Notes: generated by a model from the letters alone, not told the origin. A stretch of DNA of 64,000 nt from Ponticoccus alexandrii (GCF_016806125.1 NZ_CP047166.1:3844001-3908000), one strand, 5' to 3'. Numbered from the stretch's first letter, positions 43,067-52,482 are shown. Made by a program: numbers and translations.

Positions 43067-44401
43067 ATGAACCAGTTCCAGTCGATCGACGAGGTCTTGG
43101 CCGCCCTGCGCCGTCGCGCGTGGCTGATTGTCATCGTGGCCTTGGTGGGCTGCGTGCTGTCCGTGTATTTCGCGCTGGGGCAGGTGAAGGAATACGTGGC
43201 CACCGCCGTCGTCCAGATCGAGGATGCCCGCCTGCCCGACCAGTTGGCCGGTGCCAGCGCCTCGCAGAACGCCGATGCCTCACGCCGCGTGCGGCTGATC
43301 GAACAGCGGCTGATGGCGCGTGACAACCTTGTCAACGTCATGGAAAAGCACGACCTTTTCACCGACCGGCCCGGCATCACGATGAACGAGCGTATCGCCG
43401 CCATGCGCGGGGCCGCCCGGATACAGGAAATCGTGAACGCGGCGCAGGCCTATGCGCCCGGCGGCAACACCCCGTCCGGCCTGATCATCACCGTGCGGCT
43501 GAACGATGCCCAGAAGGCGGCGGATGTGGCCAACGACCTGATGACCCTGGTGATCGAGCAGTCACGTGACCGGAGCGGTGACAGCGCACGGGCCACTCTG
43601 GACTTCTTCGCCACCGAAGAAGCCCGCGTCGCCAGCGCGATAGAAGCGCAAGAGGCCCAGATCGCCACTTTCAAGCGCGAGAACGCAGACCAGGTGCCCG
43701 CCGGTGTGATCGAGCTGCGCACCCAGCTTGGCACCCTGCGCGACACCGATCTGGACCTCGACCAGCAGATCGTGACGCTGGAGGCGACCACCTCGCGGCA
43801 GCGCGAAGAGGTCACAGCGCGACAGGTCGAATTGTTGCAGGACCAGAAGTTGCTGATCACCGAGCGCATCGCGCAGATCGAGGCCCTGCTTGCCGGTGCC
43901 CCCGAGGTCGAGCGCGAACTGAGCCGAATGGAGCGCGAGCTTACCAAACTTCAGGATCAGTACAGCGTCATCACCCGCCGCAAGGCCGAGGCCGAGATGG
44001 GCCAGCTTCTGGAAGACCGTCAGGCCACCGACCGGTTCGAGGTGCTGGAAACCGCGCTGGTGCCCGAGTTCCCGGTCTCCCGCTCACGCAAGAAGCTGGC
44101 GATGATGGGCGGGGTTGCCAGCATCCTCGCCGGGCTGGCCGCCGCCTTCATCGTGGAACTGATGAACCCGGCGATTCGCAGCGCCGCCCAGATGGAGCGT
44201 ATGCTGGGTGTGCAGCCGGTCGTGTCGATCCCCACGGTCACCACCCCGCGCGACCGGACGATGGGCGGGCTGAAGCTGGGCGCCAAGATCCTGATGTTCC
44301 TTGCGCTGATCGCTGCCGGGGCCCGGCTGCTGATCAATCGCGTGCCAGCCCTCGCGGAACTGGCCGGGCGCTTCCTGCCGCGCCGGATTGCCCGCGGCTG
44401 A
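43067..44401 (+). CDS. Polysaccharide chain-length/export protein (Wzz/GumC-like)
   Basis: A 444-residue inner-membrane polysaccharide co-polymerase. The Wzz-type N-terminus MNQFQSIDEVLAALRRR precedes the first TM helix (WLIVIVALVGCVLSVYFAL, about residues 19-38). A long periplasmic region at about 140-330 is rich in heptad-like Glu/Gln/Leu and probably coiled coil. The second TM helix is MMGGVASILAGLAAAFIVEL near 345-365, and a further hydrophobic stretch (ILMFLALIAAGARLLI) lies near 405-420. It lacks a C-terminal kinase; the BY-kinase is the convergent gene at 44550. Together they likely control polymer length with the Wzy-like protein at 59424. GGGAG precedes the ATG at 43067. A strong terminator follows. 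Confidence 0.92.
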   Translation: MNQFQSIDEVLAALRRRAWLIVIVALVGCVLSVYFALGQVKEYVATAVVQIEDARLPDQLAGASASQNADASRRVRLIEQRLMARDNLVNVMEKHDLFTDRPGITMNERIAAMRGAARIQEIVNAAQAYAPGGNTPSGLIITVRLNDAQKAADVANDLMTLVIEQSRDRSGDSARATLDFFATEEARVASAIEAQEAQIATFKRENADQVPAGVIELRTQLGTLRDTDLDLDQQIVTLEATTSRQREEVTARQVELLQDQKLLITERIAQIEALLAGAPEVERELSRMERELTKLQDQYSVITRRKAEAEMGQLLEDRQATDRFEVLETALVPEFPVSRSRKKLAMMGGVASILAGLAAAFIVELMNPAIRSAAQMERMLGVQPVVSIPTVTTPRDRTMGGLKLGAKILMFLALIAAGARLLINRVPALAELAGRFLPRRIARG

Positions 44402-44432
44402 GAATGGAATAGACTGAACGGCGTTGGGAGGG

Positions 44433-44472
44433 TCCCCGGAGGCATACTGGTCCGCCTCCGGGGATTTTCTTT
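44433..44472 (+). terminator. Intrinsic terminator after the Wzz-like gene
   Basis: TCCCCGGAGGC (44433-44443) pairs perfectly with GCCTCCGGGGA (44454-44464), an 11-bp stem with a 10-base loop, followed directly by TTTTCTTT. This is a textbook Rho-independent terminator, 30 bp after the stop at 44401. Confidence 0.92.
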
Positions 44473-44549
44473 GCCCGGTCAGGCCCTGCCTTCACGGGGC
44501 CACAGCACGAATGGTCCGAAAGCCCTGCGGGCAGAAGTGTCACGGGACG

Positions 44550-45830
44550 TCAGTAGGTATAGCGGGTCATATCCGCGCCTTCGGCCTTGTTCAGCACCAT
44601 GCCCAGCAGCGGAGTATCCGCGCCCAGCCGCCGCTCGACCTCTTTGATTTCCTTCTCGGTCGTCAGGCCGCCACCGATCACCAGAAGCACACCGTCGAAC
44701 ATCGGGCGGAAGGCGATCACGTCGTCGTAGAACAACGCCGGCGGCAGGTCGAAAAGCATGACATCGGCGCCGAAACCAGTCTCGATGCGATTCAGGGTCT
44801 CGGCCGTGCGCGGATCCTGAAGCAGTTCCGAGGCATAGGGCTCCACCACGTCGTTGAAGCCGAAGGCGATGTTGCGCCCGGCCTGAACCGGGTTCCGACC
44901 CATGCGTTTGAGGTGGTCCTCGGGGCTGGTCCGCCCCCGCAGCATATCGCCGACAGAGCCGGGCCGCTCGATGCCCATGACCTGGTGCAGAGTCGGGCGG
45001 CGCAGATCGCAATCCAGCAGCAGCGTTCGGCAATTTTCCTGCCGCGACAAGGAAATGGCCAGGTTGGCCGCGGTAAATGTCTTGCCGCAGCCCTGCCCCG
45101 GCGAGGTGATCGCGATGCGTTTCCAGCCCTTTTCGTGCAGCGCCTGAAGCAGGCGCGTGCGCAAGACGTCAAAGGCGGTATGGGCCGGGTCGTCGCGGCG
45201 CGCGGTGATGATCCGGTTGCGGTGCAGGTGGCTCTCGTCGACGGTGATCTCGCCAAGCCTGGACCACATGCGGTTCGGCGCGGGCGCGGGGCGTGTTTCG
45301 GCGGTCGGGCCCGGCCGGGCCGCCGGGCCTGTATCACGGTTGTCCGCCGCAGCGGCGACCGGATCGGTCAGTGCCAGCGGAGAGGTGGCGGCCTCGGTCG
45401 GCAGCGCGGCCGGTTTCGCGGTGTGGCCCAGGGCTTCCGCCTCTTCCTCGGCGACCTGCCGAGCCTCTGCCTCGAGCCGGTCCGCATCGGCCCGCGCCTG
45501 ACGCGCCCGCATCTCGGCCAACCGGCGTTTTTCGGCAAGATCCCTGCGCCGCTGGTCGTCCTCGGCAGCCTCCCCGGCCTCCTCGGCACGGACCTGCTGG
45601 TCGGCCTCGACCCGGCGGCGGGTCTCCTCGGCGCGGGCCTGCTGTTCGGCTTCGTCCCGGCAGCGGGCCTCTTCGGTTGCAGACTGACTCTCTGCCTGCG
45701 GCTCTTCCCGGCGACGGGCGAGTCGTTCGGCACGGCTTTCAAGGGGCGGGACCGGGGCAGCGGACTCGTCGCTGGCTTTCCTGCCCGTCGCTGTCTGGTG
45801 TTTCCGGCGGAACCGGGGGCGATCCATCAT
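44550..45830 (-). CDS. BY-kinase/CpsD-CapB-type ATPase with long charged N-terminus
   Basis: A 426-residue protein. The C-terminal half (about 190-420) is a P-loop tyrosine kinase of polysaccharide systems: Walker A SPGQGCGKTFTAANLA, Walker A' LLLDCDLRRPT, and Walker B VMLFDLPPAL. The N-terminal 160 residues are almost entirely Arg/Glu/Ala (AERLARRREEPQAESQ, RRVEADQQVRAEEAGEAAED), a likely long coiled coil not typical for this family. The C-terminal Tyr cluster is reduced to TRYTY. The start at 45830 (MMDRPRFRRK) is set by GGGAGG seven bases upstream; an ATG at 45836 lies too close to that site. It converges with the Wzz-like gene, whose cytosolic ends it would phosphorylate or sense. Confidence 0.9.
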   Translation of the reverse strand: MMDRPRFRRKHQTATGRKASDESAAPVPPLESRAERLARRREEPQAESQSATEEARCRDEAEQQARAEETRRRVEADQQVRAEEAGEAAEDDQRRRDLAEKRRLAEMRARQARADADRLEAEARQVAEEEAEALGHTAKPAALPTEAATSPLALTDPVAAAADNRDTGPAARPGPTAETRPAPAPNRMWSRLGEITVDESHLHRNRIITARRDDPAHTAFDVLRTRLLQALHEKGWKRIAITSPGQGCGKTFTAANLAISLSRQENCRTLLLDCDLRRPTLHQVMGIERPGSVGDMLRGRTSPEDHLKRMGRNPVQAGRNIAFGFNDVVEPYASELLQDPRTAETLNRIETGFGADVMLFDLPPALFYDDVIAFRPMFDGVLLVIGGGLTTEKEIKEVERRLGADTPLLGMVLNKAEGADMTRYTY

Positions 45831-46046
45831 GTTCATGCCTCCCGTCCCGGCGCAGCCCGACAGCGATCCGCAGCACACCCACCCGGGCGGGCCGCCGACT
45901 GAATTGCAATGCTGACTTGTCCTGCGGTCACGCGCGATAGCCCCGTTTCCGGTCTGAATGTCGATCTTTCTTCCGTTACACCAAAGGAATCAGGCCAGAA
46001 TAAGTCCGTTTTACGGGAATTGTTCACGGTTGGCGCCGCGCCCCGC

Positions 46047-48149
46047 CTAGAAGCCAAAGAGATTGGCACGCGCAATTGCCTTGTCAACAAAGGCGGGACG
46101 ATCCGTCTCGGGCTGCCAGCCCAAAGCCGTCTTGGGGCGCCGGTTGTCGAAGGGCGAGAAATGCGCCCGGCTCTTCCAGTCCGCCAGCGAGGGCCGAATG
46201 ACCCCGGGCCGCCGCAGGGCGTATTTCTTCAACCCGTATTTCACCGCGTCCGAGGCGTAGAAGGCGTGCAGGTTACCCGGCACAACGCGGATCTTTGCGC
46301 CCAGAGCCTTGTGGATCTCGTTGAAGTAGCCACGCGCGGACAGCATCGGCTCTCCGATCAGGTTGAAGCTCTGGCCCGTGACCGGCGCGTCGATCATGCG
46401 CACCAGCCCGTCGGCGACGTCGTCGATCAGCACGAAGGGCAGGATGTTGTTGCCGTGGCCCCAGATGCGCACCGCACCCGCCCCGTGCCAGCGCCCGATG
46501 CCCCAGTGCTGCAAGGGGCCGCCGGGGCCGACGACGATGCCGGGCCGCGCGATGACAACCGGCAACCCGCGTTCCGCGTGCAGCTTCATCAACTGGCGTT
46601 CGCATTCCGCCTTGGAGCGCGCGTAGATGTTGCGGTCGCTCATGTCGGCGGGAAAGCCGGTGTCCTCGGTGATGGTCACGCCCGGATCGGACATGTCGTA
46701 GCTGGCGATGGTGCCGGTATAGACCAGCCGTTTCACCCCTGCCTGTTCAGAAGCCATGGCGATCCGCGTCGTCACGCCCACATCGTTCACCAGCGCGTCG
46801 GCCCATGTCTTGTCCATCGACTTGGCAAGGTTGAAGACCACGTCGATGCCCTGCATCGCCTCTGTCAGCGCGTCCAGATCATACAGAGAGGCCGTCACCG
46901 TCTCGACCTGATCGGGCAGGTCCGGGAAGGGGCCGTGGCGCCCGCGCGACAGCACCCGCACGTCGCGCCCGTCCACCACCAGCCGCCGCGTCAGCGCCCG
47001 CCCGATGAAGCCGGTGCCGCCGATGACCATGGCGGTGGGCTTGGGGTCGCGGCTGCGCACGGCGGGGGCCTTCACCGCCAGTACTTCGGCGGGCAGCGCG
47101 TCGAGCACCGCGTCAAGCGTGCGCATCACCGCCACCGCGCTTTCGCCCGAGAACCGCGCGTCCACCGGGGTGCGGTCGGCGATGGCCCCGTAGATCGCCC
47201 GGTTCATACCGCGAAAGCTGCGGCCATAGGGGTTCTGCGTGTTCAGGCTACGCGCCTGCACCAACGCGTTCTTCCAGCCCTCGCGGCGGTGCTGCCACGT
47301 CAGTTCCAGCTGCTTGCGCAGGGGGTTCGCCACCAGATCGGCGGCATTCTCGCGCTCGACCACCAGCACGTCCTGCGCAAAGTCCAGCCGCGCCCGCGCC
47401 GAGGACCCGCGCAGCGTGACGGATCGGTCGTCCACCGTCTCGACCATGGCCATGGTGAAGGTCACGTCGACATGGCCCGCCCGCGCCAGAACCCGGATCG
47501 TCTGCGGGCGCGGATCGTCGCCCGGCAGCATCACAGGCTTCGACGCCTCGGCGTGCAGCACCTCGACCGGGCCGAAAAGGTCGTGGGCGAAGGCCACCAG
47601 ATGCGGCCCCAGTTCCAGCACGAGGTTCTTTGGCTCGCGCAGAAGCCACAGGTTGTAGGGCCCCGACCGCAGCGGCGCCAGCGGCAGCGCCCATGTGATC
47701 TCTGCCGAAGAGATGCGCCCGTAGTCGCCCGCCGTCATCGCGGCCTTCATCCGCTCGTAGGACGGCAGACCGAGGAAGTTGTGGCCCGCATGGAAGCGCG
47801 CGCCGCCTTGCTCGGCGGAGGCCAGCATCCCTGCCGCCGCGTCACCGGATTCGCACACAGGTTTTTCCACAAGCACATGTATGCCGGCGGTGAGACATTC
47901 CGTCGCGATTTCCTCGTGTGCGTTGGGCGGGGTGAGGATATGCACCGCGTCGCAAAGCTGCGCGTCGATCAAGGCCGCGAGAGTTGTGAACACCCGCGCG
48001 CCGTGGGGGATCGCCGAGGCTTTAGCCGCCGATTCGTTCAGATCGCAGACGGCCGAGATCGTCACGCCGGGGGTGGCCGCAAGGGCTTCGGCGTGCCAGT
48101 CGGCGATATATCCGGCCCCGATCAGTCCGACTCGGATGGGGTTTGCCAT
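46047..48149 (-). CDS. Fused Gfo/Idh/MocA oxidoreductase and NAD-dependent epimerase/dehydratase
   Basis: A 700-residue two-enzyme fusion. Residues 1-350 are a Gfo/Idh/MocA oxidoreductase: RVGLIGAGYIADWHAEALA Rossmann motif, VLVEKPVCESG with the signature EKP, and FHAGHNFLGLPSYERMK. Residues about 365-700 are an extended-SDR sugar epimerase/dehydratase: TAMVIGGTGFIGRALTRRL, YTGTIASYD, and the Tyr509-x3-Lys513 pair in NIYARSKAECE. Each half has its own dinucleotide site, so two consecutive oxidation-reduction or epimerisation steps on a sugar nucleotide or lipid-linked sugar can be expected. The first codon is 8 bp after the upstream GT2 stop, consistent with one operon. The substrate is unknown. 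Confidence 0.93.
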   Translation of the reverse strand: MANPIRVGLIGAGYIADWHAEALAATPGVTISAVCDLNESAAKASAIPHGARVFTTLAALIDAQLCDAVHILTPPNAHEEIATECLTAGIHVLVEKPVCESGDAAAGMLASAEQGGARFHAGHNFLGLPSYERMKAAMTAGDYGRISSAEITWALPLAPLRSGPYNLWLLREPKNLVLELGPHLVAFAHDLFGPVEVLHAEASKPVMLPGDDPRPQTIRVLARAGHVDVTFTMAMVETVDDRSVTLRGSSARARLDFAQDVLVVERENAADLVANPLRKQLELTWQHRREGWKNALVQARSLNTQNPYGRSFRGMNRAIYGAIADRTPVDARFSGESAVAVMRTLDAVLDALPAEVLAVKAPAVRSRDPKPTAMVIGGTGFIGRALTRRLVVDGRDVRVLSRGRHGPFPDLPDQVETVTASLYDLDALTEAMQGIDVVFNLAKSMDKTWADALVNDVGVTTRIAMASEQAGVKRLVYTGTIASYDMSDPGVTITEDTGFPADMSDRNIYARSKAECERQLMKLHAERGLPVVIARPGIVVGPGGPLQHWGIGRWHGAGAVRIWGHGNNILPFVLIDDVADGLVRMIDAPVTGQSFNLIGEPMLSARGYFNEIHKALGAKIRVVPGNLHAFYASDAVKYGLKKYALRRPGVIRPSLADWKSRAHFSPFDNRRPKTALGWQPETDRPAFVDKAIARANLFGF

Positions 48150-48156
48150 GAATGCC

Positions 48157-49116
48157 TCACTTGTATTCTATAATTTGCATTTTTGATCCGGTCAGGCGAC
48201 GCAGGTGGTAACGCGCGAGGCCGATCATGTTGGGAATTTTCGATAGCGTGATCAAAGCCGCATGGTTGCGGACGTCTTGGGCAGGCAGGCCCAGCCGCCT
48301 GAGCCCGCGCGCCGTGCGCAGGTGGTTCGCGACGTAGACCAGCAACGCCAGCAGGCTAAGCCAGGGTTCGATGAGCAGCCCAAGCACGAACAGCACCGGC
48401 AGAGCGGCGCCGTAGAACAGCACCCGGCGCACTTCGGTGGTGAAGTAATCGGGGTGCAGCCCGTGGACCTGCCCAAAGGCGTGCCCGGTGCGCACGGCCC
48501 GCGCCCACCACTGGCCAAAGCGCGTCATGGCGGCGTCGTGGCGCGTCATCTCCAGCGGCAGGCGGTGCAGCGTCCAGCCCGCCTTGCGGAACCGGCAGCA
48601 GACATCGTCGTCCTCTCCGGCGATCACCACCGGGTTCATACCGCCGACCTGCCGCCAGAGGTCCGCGCGCACCATCATGTCGCCGCCGCAAGCCATGATC
48701 TCGCCGGCGGGGCGGCGCCATTCGAAGTCGCAAAGCTGGTTGTAGACCGAGGCATCGCGATGGATCTCGGACCGCCAGCCGGTGACCATGCCGACATGCG
48801 GGTTCTCTTCGAGAAAGGCGCGCCCGGCATCCAGCCAGCCATCCACCAGCGTGCAATCGCCGTCGATGAACTGCACGATCTGCGGATCGTCCAGCGCCTC
48901 GAAACCCGCGTTGCGGGCGCGGGCCGCGGTGAAAGGCACCGACATGTCAAGGCGGACGACGTCGGCGCCGCGCGCCTCGGCCTCTACCACCGAGGTGTCA
49001 GTGGACCCGCTGTCCACGTAGACCACCTGCCGCGCCTTGCCGCGCACCGAGTCGAGCGCCGCGACAAGCCGCGCCCCCTCGTTCCGGCCAATCAGGACCA
49101 CGTCAATAGGCGTCAT
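48157..49116 (-). CDS. Glycosyltransferase family 2, membrane-associated
   Basis: A 319-residue GT-A enzyme. IDVVLIGRNEGARLVAALDS starts the fold, VVYVDSGSTDTSV and IVQFIDGDCTLVDGWLD carry the Asp metal-site residues, and GGDMMVRADLWRQVGGMN is the acceptor-side segment. At least one hydrophobic helix near residues 240-280 (ALPVLFVLGLLIEPWLSLLALLVYVAN) indicates membrane attachment. It overlaps the upstream GT4 gene by ATGA and is followed after 7 bp by the fusion gene. Confidence 0.9.
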   Translation of the reverse strand: MTPIDVVLIGRNEGARLVAALDSVRGKARQVVYVDSGSTDTSVVEAEARGADVVRLDMSVPFTAARARNAGFEALDDPQIVQFIDGDCTLVDGWLDAGRAFLEENPHVGMVTGWRSEIHRDASVYNQLCDFEWRRPAGEIMACGGDMMVRADLWRQVGGMNPVVIAGEDDDVCCRFRKAGWTLHRLPLEMTRHDAAMTRFGQWWARAVRTGHAFGQVHGLHPDYFTTEVRRVLFYGAALPVLFVLGLLIEPWLSLLALLVYVANHLRTARGLRRLGLPAQDVRNHAALITLSKIPNMIGLARYHLRRLTGSKMQIIEYK

Positions 49117-50357
49117 TCTGGCACCTCCGGGCGGCGCGGCATGGCTGTGCCGTCGATATAGCCGCAGAACAGGGATGAGAGGCGCGCGGCCTCCCGGCGA
49201 ATATCATAGGCCGTCTCGACCCGCGCGCGGCCCTCGGCGCCCATGGTCCGGCGCAGGCTGTCCGAGCGCAAGAGCCCGGCGATGGCCTGTTCCAGCGCCT
49301 GAGTGTCGCCCGGCGGCACCAGACGCCCGCTGGCGCCATCCCGCACCAGTTCGGGCACACCCGCGATCTGCGTCGTGACCACCGGAACATGAGAGGCCAG
49401 CGCCTCCATCAGGACCACGGGCACGCCCTCGGCAAAGCTGGGCAGGGTAAAGACATCGGTTTCCGAAAGCGCCTCGGCAACCTCGGACTGGCTGCGGTAG
49501 CCGAGGAATTGCACGGTCTCGCCCAGCCCCAGCGCGCGGGCCTGCGCCTCGAGCGCGGCGCGGTCGGGGCCATCGCCGATCAGGGTCAGGCGCAGCGCCG
49601 GAAACTGCGGCTGCAGCGCGGCCACGGCCTCCAGCAGCACCGGCACGCCCTTCACCGCCGCCAGCCGCCCGACGAAGAGCAACTCCTGCCCCTCGTGCGG
49701 CGCAGGGCGATAGCGCGCCGGATCGACGCCGCAGTGGATGATGTGGAAGCGGTCCCAGTGTTCCTGCCCGGCAAAGCACATCAGTTGCGAGCGGCAGAAG
49801 TCGCTGATGCAGGCGACGAAGCGCGCCCGCGCGGCCTTTTCGTCGATCCGCCAGTGGTGCGGCTCGAAGAAGATGTCGGGGCCGTGGATGGTAAAGCTGT
49901 AGGGGATGCCCGACAGTTCCGAGGCCAGCATAGCCACGGTGCAGGACGCCTTGGCGATGTGGTTGTGCAGATGCTCGACCCCGCGCTGCGCGAGGTGGTC
50001 GGCCAGCACGGCGGCCTCAGCGAAGTAGATCAGGTTGTAGAGCCGGCCCTTGATGCCCTTGGGCGCCGTCCGCCACGCCAGCGCCAGCGCGCGCAGGTAG
50101 CGGCCCGGTCGCTGCATCCAGCGCATGTGGGCCGAAAGGAAGCGGCGCGGCGACTTGCAGGCGTCCAGCACCTTGAAGGTCCGCGCATGTTCGTCGCGCT
50201 GCTCCGGCCCAACGAGGTGTTCCGCGCCGGTGGTGCGGATCGAGCACGTCTCGACCGGGTGGCCAAGCGCGCGCAGGGCGGCGACCTCTCGCTGGATGAA
50301 GGTGTCAGAGGCGCGCGGGTACTCTCCGGTCAGGTAGGCGATGCGTGGCAGGCTCAT
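49113..50357 (-). CDS. Glycosyltransferase family 4
   Basis: A 414-residue GT-B glycosyltransferase. RIAYLTGEYPRASDTFIQREV and HLHNHIAKASCTVAMLASEL define the N-terminal acceptor domain; LLFVGRLAAVKGVPVLLEAV, GDGPDRAALEAQA and SFAEGVPVVLMEALASHVPVV (E-x7-E) define the donor domain. ATG 50357 (MSLPRIAYL) overlaps the stop of the upstream epimerase gene by 4 bp, and its stop overlaps the GT2 start. It therefore belongs to a tightly coupled epimerase-GT4-GT2-fusion series. Donor and acceptor are unknown. Confidence 0.93.
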   Translation of the reverse strand: MSLPRIAYLTGEYPRASDTFIQREVAALRALGHPVETCSIRTTGAEHLVGPEQRDEHARTFKVLDACKSPRRFLSAHMRWMQRPGRYLRALALAWRTAPKGIKGRLYNLIYFAEAAVLADHLAQRGVEHLHNHIAKASCTVAMLASELSGIPYSFTIHGPDIFFEPHHWRIDEKAARARFVACISDFCRSQLMCFAGQEHWDRFHIIHCGVDPARYRPAPHEGQELLFVGRLAAVKGVPVLLEAVAALQPQFPALRLTLIGDGPDRAALEAQARALGLGETVQFLGYRSQSEVAEALSETDVFTLPSFAEGVPVVLMEALASHVPVVTTQIAGVPELVRDGASGRLVPPGDTQALEQAIAGLLRSDSLRRTMGAEGRARVETAYDIRREAARLSSLFCGYIDGTAMPRRPEVPE

Positions 50358-51367
50358 GTCTCGGCCTCGCGGGTGCGGGCCATGAGGCCTTCGAAGGTGT
50401 CGGCGTCCTCGCCGGGAAAGGCGCTGCGCAGGGCGGTGTTCGGGTAGCGCAGGGGCATCATGCGGGCGCGCAGGATCGGCTCCCGGAAGAGGCCCGGCAG
50501 GCGGTTGGCCATGGGTTTCAGCAGGCGCACCAGCGCCAGCCAGGCGCCGTAGGGCACGGTGACGTTCAGGCGCGGCCAGCCGTAGCAGCGGCGGTGCGCC
50601 GTCAGGAAGCGGGCGCGCGTCGGGCGGTCTTCGTCGAAGACGTTCAGGACCGACTCGCCCTGCGGAGCGGTCTGCGCGCAACCCACCGCGACGCGGGCGA
50701 CGTGGTCGACATGGGCCAGCGGCAACTCCCCGTCCGAACCGATGGTGACGAACAGCTTCGAGGCCCAGAACCCCTGTAGCGCGTGCCACGACCGGCCCGG
50801 CCCCCAGATCGCGCCGGAGCGCAGGATCCAACTGCCCTCTGCCCCGCCGTGCTGCGCCATCATCGCCTCTTGCAGGCGTTTGGCCCCGGCGTAGGGATCG
50901 CGGACGCTGCGCAGGTAGGCCTCTGGCTGGTCCAGCGCGTCGGGCGCGAGCGCAATCAGCGGGCTGGCCTCTGTCACGGCATCGCCCGGGGACAGCGCGT
51001 CGGTGTCGTAGACCGCCAGCGACGAGATCATCACCAGCCGGATGTCGGCGGCGCGGCAGGCCGCCAGCACCGCGCCGGTGGCGGCCAGCGTGTCGCGCGC
51101 CAGCACCTCCGGGCTGTCCCCCATGAAAGCGGCGGCGTGGATCAGCGCCTCGACCGGCGCCAGCAGGGCAGGAAGGCGGTCCCCATCGGTCGACAGGTCG
51201 ATCCGCGCAACCGTCACCCCGGCATCCGCCTCCCATTCCGGCAGCGGCGCGCTGCGGCAGAGCGCCAGCACCGGGTGCCCGCGCCGCCGCGCCTCGGCCA
51301 CGCAGGCCCGCCCGACAAAGCCGTTCGCGCCGGTGACGGCGATGATGCGATCGCCTATCTCGCCCAT
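50354..51367 (-). CDS. NAD-dependent epimerase/dehydratase (extended SDR)
   Basis: A 337-residue extended SDR. DRIIAVTGANGFVGRACVAEA holds the glycine-rich NAD motif; ALIHAAAFMG, MISSLAVYDTD and the catalytic DPYAGAKRLQE (Tyr-x3-Lys) follow. Reactions in this family include sugar-nucleotide 4-epimerisation, 4,6-dehydration or 4-ketoreduction. The ATG at 51367 (MGEIGDR) overlaps the upstream MocA-family gene by 13 bp. It is one of three sugar-modifying reductase/epimerase genes on this strand. Confidence 0.9.
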   Translation of the reverse strand: MGEIGDRIIAVTGANGFVGRACVAEARRRGHPVLALCRSAPLPEWEADAGVTVARIDLSTDGDRLPALLAPVEALIHAAAFMGDSPEVLARDTLAATGAVLAACRAADIRLVMISSLAVYDTDALSPGDAVTEASPLIALAPDALDQPEAYLRSVRDPYAGAKRLQEAMMAQHGGAEGSWILRSGAIWGPGRSWHALQGFWASKLFVTIGSDGELPLAHVDHVARVAVGCAQTAPQGESVLNVFDEDRPTRARFLTAHRRCYGWPRLNVTVPYGAWLALVRLLKPMANRLPGLFREPILRARMMPLRYPNTALRSAFPGEDADTFEGLMARTREAET

Positions 51368-52482
51368 GGCATCGGCTCCATCGCCTCGCAGCGGGTGACC
51401 ATGTCGACCGCCGCGCCCTCGCGGGCGTTCTGGATCGCCAGCGTGACTTCGGTCAGGTGCAGGGCGAAGTCGTTGGACAGGCGGCAGGGACGCCCCTCGC
51501 GCGCCGCCTCCAGCACCTCGGCGGGGCCAAGCATGAAGTTCATCGCCGCAGCCCCCCAGCGCTTCACCTTGGGGTGCGTCGGGCCGGGCAGCTTCACGCG
51601 GGACGGAAACGGATGCTCCATCAACCGGCGGCGCAGGGTCAGGCGGCGGGCAAAGCGCACTTTGGCCTCGTTGTCCCACGCCGCCTTGCAGGACAGCACG
51701 CCCTTGTCGCCGACGATGCGGATGCCGTGGTCGTGCGGCGCGACGATGGAGCAGGTCAGCCGCGTCACCGGCCCGTTCTCGAAATAAAGCACCGCGACAG
51801 AGACGTCGGGCGCGTAAGGCCCCTGCCCGCCCTTGTCGGCGGGCGGGATCGTCTCGGCGCTGGCGGCGACCACGCGGCGCACCGGTCCGAACCAAGAGAT
51901 CAGCCACGTCAGGTAATAGCCCGCATGCTCCAGCGTGCAGCCGACGCGGAATTCGTCCTCGGCGGGCCATGGCGCCCCGGTGTCCGAGCGCCACTTGTCA
52001 TAGGCCGCCTGCGGGATGAAACCGTCGTCAAGTTCCGCGTAGATCGCGCGAGGCGTCCCGGCGAGGCCCCGCCGCAGGGCGTGGCCCAGCGTCTGCGCCG
52101 CCTCGCCCAAGGCCGAACAAGGCGCAGAGGCCAGCGCCAGCCCCTTCTCCGCCGCCAGCGCGTGCAGGGCCTGCGCGTCCTCCAGCGTCATGGCAAGCGG
52201 CTTTTCCGAGTAAACCGGGTGACCCGCCAGAAGGCAGGCGCGGGTGGTTTCGAAATGTGATTCGGGGTTCGTGAGGTTCAGGACCAGCGCCCGAGGCGAC
52301 ACGGATAACAGCGCCTCTATCGAGGGTTGTGCAACAATACCCCAGGATGTGCAGAACCGTTCCAGCCGGGCGGCATCACGGTCATGTGCACCGACCACCT
52401 CGATGCCCTCCATCGCAGCCAGCGACAGCATGTAGAGATCGGCCACAAACCCGCATCCCAAAAGGATAATCTTGTCATGCAC
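51355..52482 (-). CDS. Gfo/Idh/MocA family oxidoreductase
   Basis: A protein of about 375 residues with an N-terminal Rossmann fold (IILLGCGFVADLYMLSLAAM) and the family signature SEKPLAMTLEDAQAL near residue 95. The C-terminal substrate domain contains DDGFIPQAAYDKWRSDTGAPW and HAGYYLTWLISWFG. It probably oxidises or reduces a hydroxyl of a sugar nucleotide for the polysaccharide. The start is uncertain. GTG 52482 (VHDKIILLG) fits the domain start and lies behind a G-rich stretch; a longer frame to 52635 would run into the divergent promoter region. The gene diverges from the WecB/TagA gene at 52706. Confidence 0.87.
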   Translation of the reverse strand: MHDKIILLGCGFVADLYMLSLAAMEGIEVVGAHDRDAARLERFCTSWGIVAQPSIEALLSVSPRALVLNLTNPESHFETTRACLLAGHPVYSEKPLAMTLEDAQALHALAAEKGLALASAPCSALGEAAQTLGHALRRGLAGTPRAIYAELDDGFIPQAAYDKWRSDTGAPWPAEDEFRVGCTLEHAGYYLTWLISWFGPVRRVVAASAETIPPADKGGQGPYAPDVSVAVLYFENGPVTRLTCSIVAPHDHGIRIVGDKGVLSCKAAWDNEAKVRFARRLTLRRRLMEHPFPSRVKLPGPTHPKVKRWGAAAMNFMLGPAEVLEAAREGRPCRLSNDFALHLTEVTLAIQNAREGAAVDMVTRCEAMEPMPWAR

